From Gentiana macrophylla (lineage: Eukaryota > Streptophyta > Magnoliopsida > Gentianales > Gentianaceae), in NCBI GenBank assembly GCA_026214975.1, contig CM047805.1:7068001-7132000 (forward strand): a stretch of DNA of 64,000 nucleotides, given 5' to 3'. Below are positions 22,857-35,228 of the stretch, piece by piece. The position numbers and the translations under genes were made by a program. Under the pieces are notes generated by a model. The model made no database searches. It was not told where the DNA came from and worked only from the letters and a program-made list of their open reading frames with translations. Position 1 is the stretch's first letter. Each line of letters starts with the position of its first letter.

Positions 22857-23432
22857 GAAGTGCTTGTCTCCAAACATGTTGTCTTCTAAAAGAAATGTTT
22901 CTTCGAAATGAAAAGGTGAGAGAAAAATAGAAGTTAAAAGTGTTTGAGAACCACAATGAACCATCCAACCAATGGAATGATGGCATACACCACATGTCAA
23001 TGAGGTGTAAAACACTGCTCAGAGAACACAAGTATTCTATAAGTCTGAAAGATCAACACAAAAAGGTAAAATGGTGTGTTCATCATGAAAAATGAAGGTT
23101 TCATTGATTAAGAAGAAATGCTTAAAGGGCAATATGAGGATATATGGCTTAAGTCAATGATATCTTAAAGTAGATGTCATGTTTGACAACCAAGTTTTGA
23201 AACTAGTTGGTATACATAAATAGAATGACATTGGCAGGTGTAACGGATGTTTATGAAATACTGACATGGATGGTAATGTGATTTCCGATAAAAGCTAAGT
23301 TGATGCAAAATGTTACATTGTTCAAACCGTTTGGGAACTCTTCCACTACCAACTGCTTTACATTTATTCATATCATGATTGTTCTAGTTTCATGTCATGA
23401 CAAAGAGATATGGTAGAGGATGAAAGCCTAGG

Positions 23433-25539
23433 TGTAACGCCCCGTTCCCGGACACCGAGTCCTTATCCGGAAAAGGAACGTTTGGCACGTATAAAAATAA
23501 AAATAAATTCATTTCATACGTACGCCTCTACTATGTCGTATCAAAAACAAGCAAACGGAAACAAAAGACTCGGGTATAAAAATTTCCAAACATCCAAGAA
23601 TAGAAACAACATCTAAAGGTGGAAATGTAACTTATTACATTCAAGGAAAATACGAAATCCAAAAGAACGTACGATACTACAAGTCTCGAAAGACAAAAAG
23701 TCTAAAACAACAGTCTAACAAAGGATAATAAAAGGACAAAAGTAAAATCTTCAATGAGGCGTCTTCAAACGTCATCATCGAACTCCTCCTCGAAAATATT
23801 ATCGACATGTTCGTCTTCTCACCCCCAAACACATGGAAAACATGCATTTGAGGTAAGTACAACATACTTAATAAGAAAGAGAAGCTATGATAACAATCAC
23901 AATTTATAAAGATAAGATAATTAAAAGTTTAGTTGTTTATGTTTGACTGACTCAATCTAGGGTTCGTTTCATGTCCATCAACACGAACTGACTAAACGTT
24001 TCTACTTAACTTATCTATGTTACAACCGCACTCAAGGGCACTTCACTTGATGTATATCCACCAGGAGATATCGATTGCAACATATTAGTGGATCACACCA
24101 ATATCCACGGAGGCTAGACTAGGTAGGCTCCGATAGTACGCACACCTCAGTGGAGTCCCCCGAACTTGTGGTTCTTTTGACCTACGGGCTCTTCCACCTT
24201 CAGAGGTAACACACACATCGCGATATAGACTAGTGCCTATCCAAAAGAGACATGTTATTTAATCTTTTACTAGTCAAGTACGTGTTTTATTAGAATGATT
24301 AACTAACCACCTATGTGTTTTCAATTAATCTCCCTCACCTTGACTACTCTCTTCCTAAACCACTAGACATAGACAAGGCCTAGCAATTACACAGACATTG
24401 ATGAATGCTAATTCATCAAAGCACAAGCCTATCATGCCCTTCCGACGGATCCGAACTTCAACTCCCTTTAAGAGTACATTCGGTGTTTTAACTGAACGAA
24501 TCAGAAGTTCAATTCAGGCTTGTTTAAGTTATCCAATATTATCATATCATAAATAAGGGTTTAAAATAGTAATAACATGATTATGAAACCCGAAACCAAA
24601 CTAGAACGATAAAACCGTAAAAACAAGGTAAAACAGGCCCAGACGCCCGTCCGACCTCCTATGGACGCCCGTCCGTAATCAAACGCCCGTCCACTAAACC
24701 CCAAACTCCCGTCCGTCAAAAATAGCTACATCCTGAATAAAAAATCTAGCCTCAGACGCCTGTCTGCCTAGTGCAAACGCCTGTTTGAGCTACTAGGGTT
24801 GCGAACGCCCGTCCGCCTATTGCAGACGCCCGTCCGCCTGGGTTTTTCCCAAACGCTAAAGTCGTCAAGAATCGATTTCAACTCCGTTTCTGACCTAATT
24901 GGCATCGAATTAAACACAGAAAAACGTAGTACAACACATCTAAACATCCCGAGAACACCTATGATCCTTGATCAAAGAAAAACACACCTTTCTAGCATCT
25001 ACGCATCTTAAAACATGATCTACACTTCACGAATCATAACTGAGATCATAGGAAGAGTTTCTTACCTAATTGCAACCACAAACTGATTCAAACAAATTTG
25101 AAAGTCTCGCAGCCCTTTCCACAAAACTCGATATCCAAACGATGTGCTCTCACAACGGTTCCAAAGATCTACTCTGATCCGAAAACGATCAAGCAACGCT
25201 TGAGATATTGCAACAACTCTCTTAGCCTTCTTTCTTCTCCAATTTGCGCAGAGAGAGAAGATGTAAATAAAAAAAAACTGATTTTCTGATTTAGTCTAGG
25301 TTATGGGATTATTGTGTGTTAATTTTTCCTTAAATACCAATTTCCCATAAATCCCTTTTTCCTTAATTGTCCTTTAATTACCAAAATCAGAATAATCCCT
25401 TAATTATCTATACATATAACTCGAAAATTATGTATAAATAATCAATAAAATACTTAACCCCAATAAAAGAAAAGGAATACTAATATTTCGTTTTCGCAAA
25501 ATGACACGTCTGCCTTTTCCCGAAAATCGGAATATTACA
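23433..25539 (-). mobile_element. Solo LTR (2.1 kb, TGTAAC...ATTACA), probably Ty3/gypsy
   Basis: Flanked by the perfect duplication CTAGG (23428-23432 and 25540-25544), with TGTAACGCCCC at the left end and ATTACA at the right. Removing it restores the BAHD unit reading AGCCTAGGGT, as in unit 1. No internal region or second LTR, so it is a solo LTR. On the minus strand a TATTTAAGG TATA-like box, a pyrimidine-rich leader and a splice-donor-like AGGTAAGAAAC (~25060) follow in promoter order; that and the 2.1 kb length suggest a chromovirus of the Tekay/Del kind. Orientation is inferred. It carries four pairs of GACGCCCGTCC-type motifs. Confidence 0.8.
24641..24835. repeat. Array of GACGCCCGTCC motifs in four pairs
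   Basis: Motifs start at 24641/24663, 24681/24703, 24754/24775 and 24803/24824, so the within-pair distances are 22, 22, 21 and 21 bp. The third pair is decayed (CCTGTCT, CCTGTTT), as expected for CpG deamination. Confidence 0.85.
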
Positions 25540-25673
25540 CTAGGGTTTTTATATCTCAAGTCACTAAGATGATATGTAAGCTTGATAGATCAAGCATGTA
25601 TAAATAAATTCTTTGTTTTGACCAAATATGTTTGATTTGATCAATAAATTATGATGAGTATTGTAATTTTATT

Positions 25674-25886
25674 GTGCCATTTGCATTCACTAGTCTTTGT
25701 AGAATTCATCTCTACAAAACTGATTTCGGATGGGGAAAGCCGATTTGGATTGGATTGGGTGGCAATTTCCACAAGAATAGAGTTGTTTTTATGGACCCGG
25801 TTTCTAGAGGTGGCATTGAAGCATGGATCACCTTCAAGTCGAAAGACAAGGCCAAGTTTAAAGCTGATCATAGAGTTGTCTTTTTT
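25674..25886 (+). pseudogene. BAHD acyltransferase C-terminal remnant (copy 2)
   Basis: Duplicate of 22511-22715: MPFAFTSLCRIHLYKTDFGW then GKPIWIGLG and GIEAWITFKSKDKAKFKAD. DFGWG is intact. Changes relative to copy 1 are both silent and coding, so there is no sign of preserved function. No catalytic half is nearby. Confidence 0.8.
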
Positions 25887-26007
25887 TCCTGTCAAAACGA
25901 AATTACCTCATTTAGAGAACTATAACCCACACTTGCATACAGTGAGACTCGAACCCATGACATCTTGGTCACGATGCCTCAACCCTATCTATTGAGGTAA
26001 GTCTCAT
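25887..26007 (-). mobile_element. SINE-like element (family 1, copy 2)
   Basis: Duplicate of 22716-22856, with box B GGGTTCGAGTC on the minus strand. The A-rich tail is shorter. Confidence 0.6.
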
Positions 26008-26196
26008 TGGCGCAGGTACTGAAAGTTGTTAAAAGAAAGAAAATGGAGTTCTTTTCAGACAGTGAAAAACGATCTGCATGACACATCACACATTAGGGCA
26101 GTGGATTGTATTCAATTTTTTTTTTTCTATCAAAATAAATGTTACTTCATGGATATCAACAAACAATAAATGCATCATGCAGTGTGCGTGTTATTT

Positions 26197-26319
26197 TTTT
26201 TTTTTAATTTTTTTTTTTACGGAAATGAAAGGAGGGGGCGGGGATCGAACCCTGGACCTCTCACTAGAGGCCAGGGTAGACCCTGGTACTTCACCGCCAG
26301 GGTATGAGCCGCAGCTCAT
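26197..26319 (-). mobile_element. tRNA-derived SINE (family 2) with 15-bp target duplication
   Basis: The minus strand has box-A-like ACCCTGGCGGTGAAGTA and a perfect box B GGTTCGATCCC, then a short body and an A-rich tail. The 15-bp duplication GTGTGCGTGTTATTT flanks it (26182-26196 and 26320-26334). This is the expected product of LINE-driven insertion. At ~120 bp it is near the lower size limit for plant SINEs. Confidence 0.85.
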
Positions 26320-26510
26320 GTGTGCGTGTTATTTCTTTTAAATAAATGGTGGGTGTTACATGTATTTGGAGTACTAAATTAAATAAAGGAGTACTAGTTT
26401 CTAAACTCAGTAAAAACTCGGTCAAAACAGAAAGGGAAATATTAATTGTTACTTCTCTGTATATTTCTTTCAAGGTGGTAATCATTATTTTCTACTACTT
26501 ACCCCAACTA

Positions 26511-26514
<4 letters not shown>

Positions 26515-26559
<45 letters not shown>
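26515..26559. repeat. (TA)n microsatellite
   Basis: About 22 TA units, ending TATATAC. It may sit inside the copia3 LTR, near where a TATA box would be. Confidence 0.95.
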
Positions 26560-26561
<2 letters not shown>

Positions 26562-26898
26562 AGATAAAATGGGGTAAAGCAAAGGGGATAAGGAAGATGG
26601 CAGGTGACTTCTAGAATGCACCCCAAAGGTTATCACATGGGTATGGCGTTTAAGATAATTATCCGAGATAATTATCTAATACGGTACCGTCTAATAAAGA
26701 CACAATATATTACAAGTGGCTTTATAATGTAAATACATCCGTCGATTGCACCATTGATTTATGTCGAGACTTATCCATTTTGTCGTGCTTACTTTGAGAC
26801 TTAGCTATTAAGTAAACTAGCTGCAGACTAATATTTTACACGAAGAAGATAGATATTATATCTAATGGACATCCACATAATACGAGTATATTATAACA
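26560..26898 (-). repeat. Copia3 3' LTR (right part; left end not located)
   Basis: On the minus strand an LTR start TGTTATAATATACTCG at 26898 follows a purine tract CCAAGGGGGAG (26899-26910). The left end is not defined by a partner LTR or a target duplication; the boundary at 26560 is arbitrary. Confidence 0.55.
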
Positions 26899-27019
26899 CT
26901 CCCCCTTGGATGTCCATCCACAAAGAATTTGTCTCGTTAAAACCTTCATTATGAAAAAACCCTGTGGGAAAAACCATAATGAAGGAAAAAGAGTACAACC
27001 TTCATTTGTGTTTTACTCC

Positions 27020-27256
27020 TCCTGATTTGAACATTTCTTCAGATCTTTAAGTTGGCGCGTCCCAATCTTCTAGATCAAACTCTTGAATGCAACTGTAGTC
27101 AATACTTTAGTGAACAAATCTTCTGGATTGTCACTTTATCAGAATTGTTGATGATTGTGTGCGGCAAACAATCTTGATGAAATGTGCTCTATCTGATCGC
27201 CTTTTACGTTCACCATTTAACTGAGCTATACATGTTGCATTGTCTTCATATAATCA
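27020..27256 (-). pseudogene. Copia3 RNase H / polyprotein C-terminus remnant
   Basis: In shifting minus frames the sequence reads YEDNATCIAQLNGE, then DNPEDLFTKVL, then GTRQLKDL. This is the C-terminus of copia Pol (usually YEDNxACI...SxxNxADLFTKxLP...GMRxLxDL). It is followed at the proper distance by the purine tract and an LTR start. Stops and frameshifts make it inactive. Upstream parts of this polyprotein were not recovered to the right. Confidence 0.65.
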
Positions 27257-27284
27257 TGCCGACTTCTGATCCTTGATGAATAAA

Positions 27285-30084
27285 TCACAAGGCTCTTGGA
27301 TCTAATGTACCAATGATCCGAATGTCATGAATATCTATTATTTTGCCATGATTCGAAGATGTCGCGACCAAAATCTTACAATGTCCGATGTACCACCACT
27401 GGTGAATGAACAACCAATTCGATGCCTTGCTTTTAGGGGGTGGATAAATATCCATCATTCGTGTAACAAACAAGTCCTCGACTTGCTTTCCGTTTGATCT
27501 GAGTTGTATAACATATATGTCATGTACCAATAACCTTGCTTGGAAAAAACCAGTCAAGGGGAAAATATTCATGACATATGTGCTCTAGTGCACTGATTGC
27601 CTCGTTAAATAAGAAAACCCAGTGGGAAAACCTGTTAAAGGAAAAAAGAGTACCATCATTGGTCTTCAGGGCCAAATGACATCTTGCATGTGCATTCAAT
27701 GGATCTTAAATGTATAAGTCAAATACTCATACTTTTATCATCTTTTGTAACTATACCGGAGTTCGTTTACAGATCCAGACTCTCCAGATCAATACCATCT
27801 ATCTTATGGGGTACTTTATGCAATATATATTGCGTATTTCACACACTTGTATGCTTCAGGCATTTAATGCTTCTAGCGTCTTATGTGCTTCAGACACTAT
27901 ATTTGCTTAAGGCGATTTCAACATTTTGAAACATGCTTGCCTCACTACATTCGCTTCAGGAGGTTTCAACATTTCTAAACATGTTTGCCTCTTTTATGAA
28001 CCTCGTTCATAAACCAATTGTTGTATTCATTATCGTATCTCATTATTCAAATGATGATAAGATTAATTCATTATCTCAACAAAATGAGATTTATATACGT
28101 TGGAACTAATATGTTTCTTACGCTCCAAGCGTTGAACATAACTAACAAATAACAATATACCACTATGCAGTTTCAGATTCTTCAGGAATCATTACAATTT
28201 CTTCGGGGGTTATATGAAGATAACACAAGGAATGAACTTCTGGATCATTTTATCCCACCTTATGTATGTATGACAATTGCATATTATTTGTTCCACACAT
28301 ATTATTTAACAACACTTGTTGACAGTTTCTATACTTGACCTCTTCAAGGGTTTATGATTTCATTACTCATCTAGAGTACGCCATTGCTCTTCCGGAGCTT
28401 CATAGACTATATTATTTTCTGCTCGAGCATCTGCTAACTCTTCCGGAGTTCTCATAAATAATACAATCATAACCTCTTTTGAGGATTTTCTCCCGGAGTT
28501 CTAATAAATAATATAGTCATAACCTCTTTGGAGGAATTTTAATTATCGAGCCAATTGGTCTTTAACGCTTATAGCGTTATATTCATTAGTTTGATACGTA
28601 TCATTATCTGTCCTTCTTGGACTTTTCCTTCTGGGATAAATGTTATCCTACTGGGGCAAACCTTTTTGAGACATTTAATCTAACCAGGGCATTTACAGCT
28701 GCTCACTCTTCAAGAGTAATTAAATGCGTCCGGTGATAAAATGTGTGTTAATATAATACTTTTCCACGAGATTTATAAACTTCAAGTTACTTTCCTCCCT
28801 CAAATCTCTGGAAAACATTTCATTACAAGTCATATCTACGTAAGTTTACAATAACTCTTTGTGGGATTCAGCATTTCGATGTGATATACCTATGTGGGAT
28901 TCTGCATGTCAATGTGTATCCATTTATATGAGTATCAACAAACATTACGAGATATTTACACAATCAAGAAGAAGTATATTATCTCTTCGAGAGATTTACA
29001 TTGTTTTAATTCTTCCGATGTCTCAAGTTAATATCCACATCAGGGGATATCCGCACAATTTACTGCGTTTGAGGCTTTAAAAATGATAAACAATGTTTAT
29101 CATATATGGATCATCTTTAGGATGACCGTAACATATAGTATTTATGTCATAACATTGTCTTTACTATAATTTGAAGCTTCATTATTCTCAACCCGTGCGA
29201 CCAATGACCTTTTAATGCCACTTCGTGAAAATCGATTTTCATTATTCTTCTGGAATTTAGCTTCAATGCTGCTCCACTTCGGGTGGACTATTCTTCTCAT
29301 TCGAGAAGATAAATGTTTTTGATATCCATCTGTGATATATTAACCATGGTTTGTTTATGAATGTAGACACGTTTATGAACTAAATTCAATAACAAAGGTA
29401 AAATTATTAATCGTATGCTATCTGTCGCAAGAAATTTATACTATTGCTATTACACAAAGTCGTTGAGCCCTTTTCATATCACGAATCTAGTGACATTCAC
29501 TTCAGGGAATGGCTGGACCAAATGGATCGGGTTTCATGATTATTCTATGATAATCATTTTCTTGAACATAAACTATTTCTTTCAATATTGCTACTACAGG
29601 AGCATATTATCACAATGATAAATACAATCCTCTTACGAGGATTAAAGAAGTGTCCCGTTCTTCTTGCTGGATTTTCTTATCTTTAGACTTCAGGTCATTC
29701 GTTGGAACATCATTCCATTTCATAAGGACTTCGAGGCCGGTTTTATTTCTGTGAATCCCATATTCATATTATAAGCATACAAGTGCTTTTACTCCATCAC
29801 TATATCCCTTTAAATGAATGATCATCTTCATGTGATCAAATCTTCTAATCAAAATTTGTCAACAAGACAAAATGATCTTTTATGTTAGACTCGGTTTTCA
29901 GGACTCAATCTAAGAGATCCAAAAGTAAATACATAAATAAATATATATGTATCTATATATAATATATATAATCAATTATAAAACGAACTCATTGTATACC
30001 GGGTTGCACTGATGTATCGATTTCACACTAGTGTCATCAACTCACTTATGGTGAGATTTATTATGACGATTTTAAAATCACAGT
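27285..30084. other. Noncoding, probable copia3 remains; no gene seen
   Basis: 2.8 kb of AT-rich DNA with short recurring phrases (TTCCGGAGTTC, GCTTCAGGCATTT, GTGGGAAAACC). The phrase AACCCTGTGGGAAAAACC near 26960 recurs as AACCCAGTGGGAAAACC near 27615. No domain was recognised on either strand. Confidence 0.5.
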
Positions 30085-30720
30085 ATCATATATGTCAAGT
30101 TCACTTCAGGGAACTGACTGACGTGATTCGATATATCTTTAAATAGAAGTATACAATATCTAGATTCTGTCGTGTTCACTTCTAGGAACAGACCTGTGTA
30201 CCTCAACGCATCTACAATTTTTAACTTTCCACGTTCACTTCGAGGAATGGACACATCATAAATTTTGAGTTTAGTCACATCCACTTCTAGGGATTGACAT
30301 GTGTAATATGATACATTATAAATATTGAGTTACTCACATTCACTTCCGGGAATGACACTATATAATTTGATGTATCATTAATCTTTTATAATCTGATCAC
30401 GTTCACTTCTGGAAACCGACTCATGTATTTCGATATATCTCAAATACATGATTTAGCCACATTCACTTCTGGAAATGAGCAATAAAATTTAATTTATTTT
30501 AATTATTTAAGCCGTTCACTTCACTTCTGGGAAATGACTCGGGTAATTCGATAGACCTCAAATATTTCATTTCGTCTCATTCACTTCTAGGAATGGATTT
30601 GTGTCAACCGACACATCTTAAATATATTGTTTAATCACGTTCACTTCTAGGAACGAATATACATAATTTGATGCATTTAAACCGTTTATACACATTCACT
30701 CCAAGGAATGGTATTGCATC
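30085..30720. repeat. Minisatellite-like tandem array, ~60 bp x ~11
   Basis: Units begin with a CACGTTCACTTCTAGGAAYG-like head and are followed by ~40 bp of AT-rich sequence, often with GTAATTCGATATATC. Heads are near 30100, 30175, 30233, 30279, 30339, 30402, 30462, 30520, 30583, 30642 and 30697. Units range from about 46 to 72 bp. A single related head occurs at about 29487. Confidence 0.85.
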
Positions 30721-30764
30721 ATCATTTCCATCGATAATTAATATATTACAATATATATTAACTA

Positions 30765-31030
30765 GCCACAAACCCGTGCATGATGCACGGGAAAACGGAA
30801 AATAAAAGTTTATGAGAATAACCAAAAAATACAAACAAATAATAAAGTGTTATTTATTTGCACCACCGTGATTATATCGAAACACCACACCATGAAGACA
30901 AAAGCATGTGCGTTGCACGGAGATATATAAATTAAAAAAGGAGTAGTGAATAATGTGCAAAAACTGATCGGATTTATATTATGAGACAAATCCAAAAAGC
31001 TAACTGAGGCATGATGCACGGAAACTAATA
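30765..31030. repeat. Cluster of GTGCATGATGCAC / TGCACGG inverted motifs
   Basis: ACCCGTGCATGATGCACGGG at 30773 is a near-perfect palindrome. Related copies are at about 30906 (GTGCGTTGCACGG) and 31009 (GCATGATGCACGG). Such CCCGTGCATGCACGGG motifs are frequent in plant mobile-element termini, but I cannot name the family here. Confidence 0.5.
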
Positions 31031-34000
31031 AACATGTAACGTTTTCAAAAAAAATTGAGAGAGTAACATTTTCAAAATTGGAAACATTAAATTCAAAAAA
31101 GAAAAGAAAAATAAAATACGTGAAACATGAATTAAGCGAAATGGTACTATAGATATTAATTTGATATGCTGATTTAAAATGCTTGTCTGAGTGGGATGAA
31201 ACATAGAACATCAAATTATTAGCGTAAAGTAAAACACCTCATCCTCATCATCAACTTACCCATCAATTCATCTTCCCCCTCTTCTGGTTTTAATGTTTTA
31301 TTCATCTAACTACAAATTGATCTTCATGCCAACATTGTCCTAGAGCCAAACGTAGAGATGTATCCAATAAAAAATTGAAGATCCCATATAGATTTTTATT
31401 GTTTAATGCATACACAGTGATTAATTTTACCCGATCCAAACTATACATCATGAATAAGCAAGATAACATTCCCTTGGATTTCAAATGCAAATCTTACTGT
31501 GCCAACCACAATTTAAAAAAAAAAACATATATAAGTAATGTTGTTTGAGGAAACCATTTGCCTTGTTAAGTTACAACATATATAAGTAATGTTGTTTTAA
31601 AAGTTTATAATGTTATCATGATTTTGAGCACGTAGGGGGTATGACACCTACATTTATGGTGCACTAATTTGCCAAATTTTTGCATTAAATAATAGTAATT
31701 TTTATAATTGAGAATTGACCTACATACATGTACAATTATTCATTTGATACATTTGATATATGATTTGATTGGTGGTTATTGACCAACATAAAATTTGCTA
31801 CAATAATAGTCTTGCTCATTTTCTCATTAACTTTCATCCTATATCACGCCAACTTGTCATCCACGGATGTCTCAAAGCAGTCAAACAAAAGATCAACTTA
31901 TCAAATACACCATGCACAAATTTTATTAATCTTAATTCAAAGAAAAATTCTCTCTACATTATCAGAGTGAATCGAGAACTTCATGCTACTTCTTTCCGCA
32001 CTACCCAATCATACCCAGTAAAAAAAAAAGATGTATGTTACCATATCACTCGTCGCGCTGCATTTAGCCACATACACATTTGAGAAAAATCGAATTCAAA
32101 AAATTGTTGGGTGAATTGAAATTTAAAGAGACATTAGCTATATCATTCGATACCAGAAAGGAAAATGATGCAAAGCTCGCCAGACACCTCATTATTTCTT
32201 GCTCATGAGGTTATAATGTTCCAGGAGATTGTGATTCATCTTGGGATGGAGAGAATAATAACCTGCATCAAATGTCTTTTTAAGGGATAAACAAAAACAT
32301 GCATTTACTTTGAAATCTAACATTTACCATTAAATAAACTTTTAACATGTACCATTACATAAAGTACATACCATTGAATGGAAATAACATCATTTTTTTT
32401 CTTCAGCTTTCTATATATGCATTTCAATCAAACTTTTCTTTCCCTGTCTGCCTAAAATGTTTTCTCAAGCAGTCCATCATCTCCATCTTCAATGATCTAT
32501 AACATAGAAATAAAAGGAAAAAAAAAAAACACATGAAACAATAATATTTTGTCACAAAATGCTCCACCGGCCAGCAGAACCAAAATAGCACGTGGAACGG
32601 GGTTTTGATGTAGTTCAGAAAACACGGGTACAGAAAAACAGAGCAAAAAAAATGGAGGCATATCAAATCATTGTTCTTTAACCTATATATCCAAATGGAG
32701 GACAACTAAGTTTCAATTAACCTGGCTGCCGTTGGTTTTATAATGTCGTCCTCTACATGAATCAATCTTTGAACACGGGCAAATAAGAAAACCAAGCACA
32801 TTCATCATGAAATTCTGCATAAAATCACTATAAAAAAATGTGATTTAATATGTACAAAAGAGGCTTTGTAAGAAAATCTGTCCAAAAGAGATATCATTTC
32901 AGAACTAATCGAACATTGTCACACAAATTGAAAATCATAATGGACCATTGTCACATATTAATAAAATAAATAAATTAATAAGAACCCAACAAAACTTTTC
33001 AAACTAAGTACCTCCTAGATTAGGATTTGAAGGTTCAGACTGAGATCTGCATCAAAGGATTGGCACACTAACCAGGGCATAAGAAAAGGAGAAACCATAA
33101 TGAAACACCAAACCAAAATTTCAAAACAAAGAATAGATCGACATACAATAATGCAAATCAAAGAATGTGATTGAACCACCCTAGTTTATATGTGATGAAT
33201 GATAAATGCTCCCTTGATAGACCTTCTCCACTTTGGTAGTTTTTCTATGTTCTTCAACCTGTCAAATAACATACAAATAGAAAATCATACATCGCAGTGA
33301 AAATTTGTCAAATTCTTACATTGCTCCATCGTGTGTCATTGCTCCTTTATATGACAATTACTTCCTTAATATGTAGGATCTATAATTCAAGAGTATACAC
33401 CCGAAAATGGGTAGAATTGAACATATTGAATAAGAACTTGCGATTAGAAGCTGTCCATCCAACATAGTAAAGGTAGAAAACCCAAAATATATTTTGGAAT
33501 AATGCATAAACAATAGAATCAAGAAAGGAAGATGCGCTTAAAACGCGAAAATGAGAATCAAACTGTCATTTAGAAAGTTTTAATCATATTACCTCACACC
33601 GATTGCATGTGGCGAACATGGTGGCTTGAGGATCTCACATCATTCACCTCACCACAGATCTAAACAGATGATGCCAGACATGGATATATCTTCAGCTCCA
33701 TTTGCTGTTGATGTTGTTGTATTCTTCCCAAACCGAGGTTTCATGAAGATTTAAGAAAGAAAAGATTACAAATTATCAGAAAATTAAAAATTAAGCATCC
33801 TAATAGCATAATGACCCATGCATATTCTTTTTTTTGGAGAGTGTCCCATGCATATTCTGGTGACCAACTTCAAAAGTCATTGAAGTTGCACGCAAAATGG
33901 TGACATGGAAGCCAAACCTCTTTTGATACCATAATAAGAAATAAACCATCATAAAATATAAAGAAAAAAGCTAAGCAGATATCGAAGCTGTATCAATGAT

Positions 34001-34930
34001 TCAGAAAAACATTTATTGAATAGAAAGATTAAAAGAACATAAGAGACTAATTTACCAATATAGAGGCATAAACCGCATAAAAAATCAAGTATCAACTGAA
34101 AATCTCATTCATCCCGATAATCAACCTTTGCAGTCATTTGCCCAATATGTGTGAGGCACATTTCATTAAATGGAGATCTCTCAAATTAGCATTTTATTAC
34201 AATTGTAGAGAAGGGATCAGGAAAAGAATGGAATAAAACAACTGCCATTACTAAATACAGTGCAATGCAAGCCGAAAAGAAGTTGAAATCCATAAAATAT
34301 GTGTTATAACTAAAGGAAGGTAGTAACGAATGGCAAAGAGACCTCAATACAGATGATGCGATACAAAGAAACCTATACAATACCTGATGAAGCCTAAAGA
34401 AACGCTCTGAGATTTTTCCATGAAATTTCAATCACAAAATGGATAAATCAACTCTCAACTCTCAACTTTCAACTCTTCCAATTGAATTTGGTATTGATGG
34501 CAAAGCAGCAAGATAGTGACCAAATATAGTATGGCAAAAATGAAGAAAGAAAACATATTTAATAAACAACAATGTAATATACCTGCCAATGAGTTTGCCG
34601 ACTGAAATAATAAGAACTGGAGCGAGCCCCAATCAATAAGTCCACTTGAAATTATATGTAGAAAAACCGGAGAGACATGGTAATGAATAAAAGGAAGAAA
34701 TTATATTCAACGAAATAAATATTAAAAAAAAGATAAAATAAGATGAATGAATTCTGCTAAAGGAAGCGGCAGAAGAGGGGTTGAAGGATATACCTTAGGA
34801 ACCATCAAAGTTGGTCAATAATTCAGCATGGACGGTTGCATCTCCTTACTCCTCGCTCTGAATTCTGCATCCTTTGTTTATGTAAAAAACGGTCAGAAAG
34901 TATAAACTATAAGGTATGGTATTCCCGATC
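31031..34930 (-). other. Unassigned region with exon-like fragments on the minus strand
   Basis: No convincing gene. Short minus-strand open stretches flanked by splice-like signals occur: around 34592-34650 (…GGCAG then GTATATT), 33195-33258 (ACAG then GTTGAAGAACATAG) and 33596-33620 (TGTGAG then GTAATATG). Translations are short and not recognised. A segment at 34565-34600 resembles 37765-37800, hinting at an old local duplication. This could be a decayed spliced gene or chance. Confidence 0.3.
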
Positions 34931-35228
34931 ACAAAAAAACGCCAGTGAATGGCGGCGGCGACTGTACATGGCTTCTTCGGCGTTCATGAACTTCAACGTC
35001 AATAAGCTTCTTCGGCGTTCTCTCGACCTCTATTCTATCGGTTCTCTGTCCGTTTATCTGCTTTCATCGGTTCTTGGCTTCGCTTCGTGGTGCCGTGGTT
35101 TGCGCGCTTTAGGGTTTCTTGTCCGCCGCTTCTTAGTGGGTCACGCCGCCTCGACGACTTGCATCAACGAGAGCAAGGTTTTGGTGCTGGGTTTGGCGGC
35201 TTTTCTCTCCTGCCGATGTTCCGGAGGA

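Larger units (their letters stand above)
21811..22859 (+). repeat. Tandem duplication unit 1 (~1.05 kb)
   Basis: The unit starts at GTGTTTGTCTCCAAACATG and is followed directly by unit 2 starting GTGCTTGTCTCCAAACATG at 22860. Both units contain the same order of sequence: noncoding part, BAHD exon remnant, SINE. Divergence looks moderate, so the duplication is not recent. Confidence 0.85.
22860..26010 (+). repeat. Tandem duplication unit 2, interrupted by solo LTR
   Basis: Unit 2 is 22860-23432 plus 25545-26010, about 1.04 kb after removing the 23433-25539 insert and one CTAGG. It ends with GAGGTAAGTCTCATTG, as unit 1 does. Confidence 0.85.

Noticed and set aside
30085..30720. CRISPR array, because of regular repeats with variable spacers
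   Set aside because: Plant nuclear context, repeats diverge, spacing varies, no cas genes; it fits a minisatellite.
31302..31490. 62-codon minus ORF as a gene
   Set aside because: Short, no domain recognised, no supporting splice context strong enough to call.
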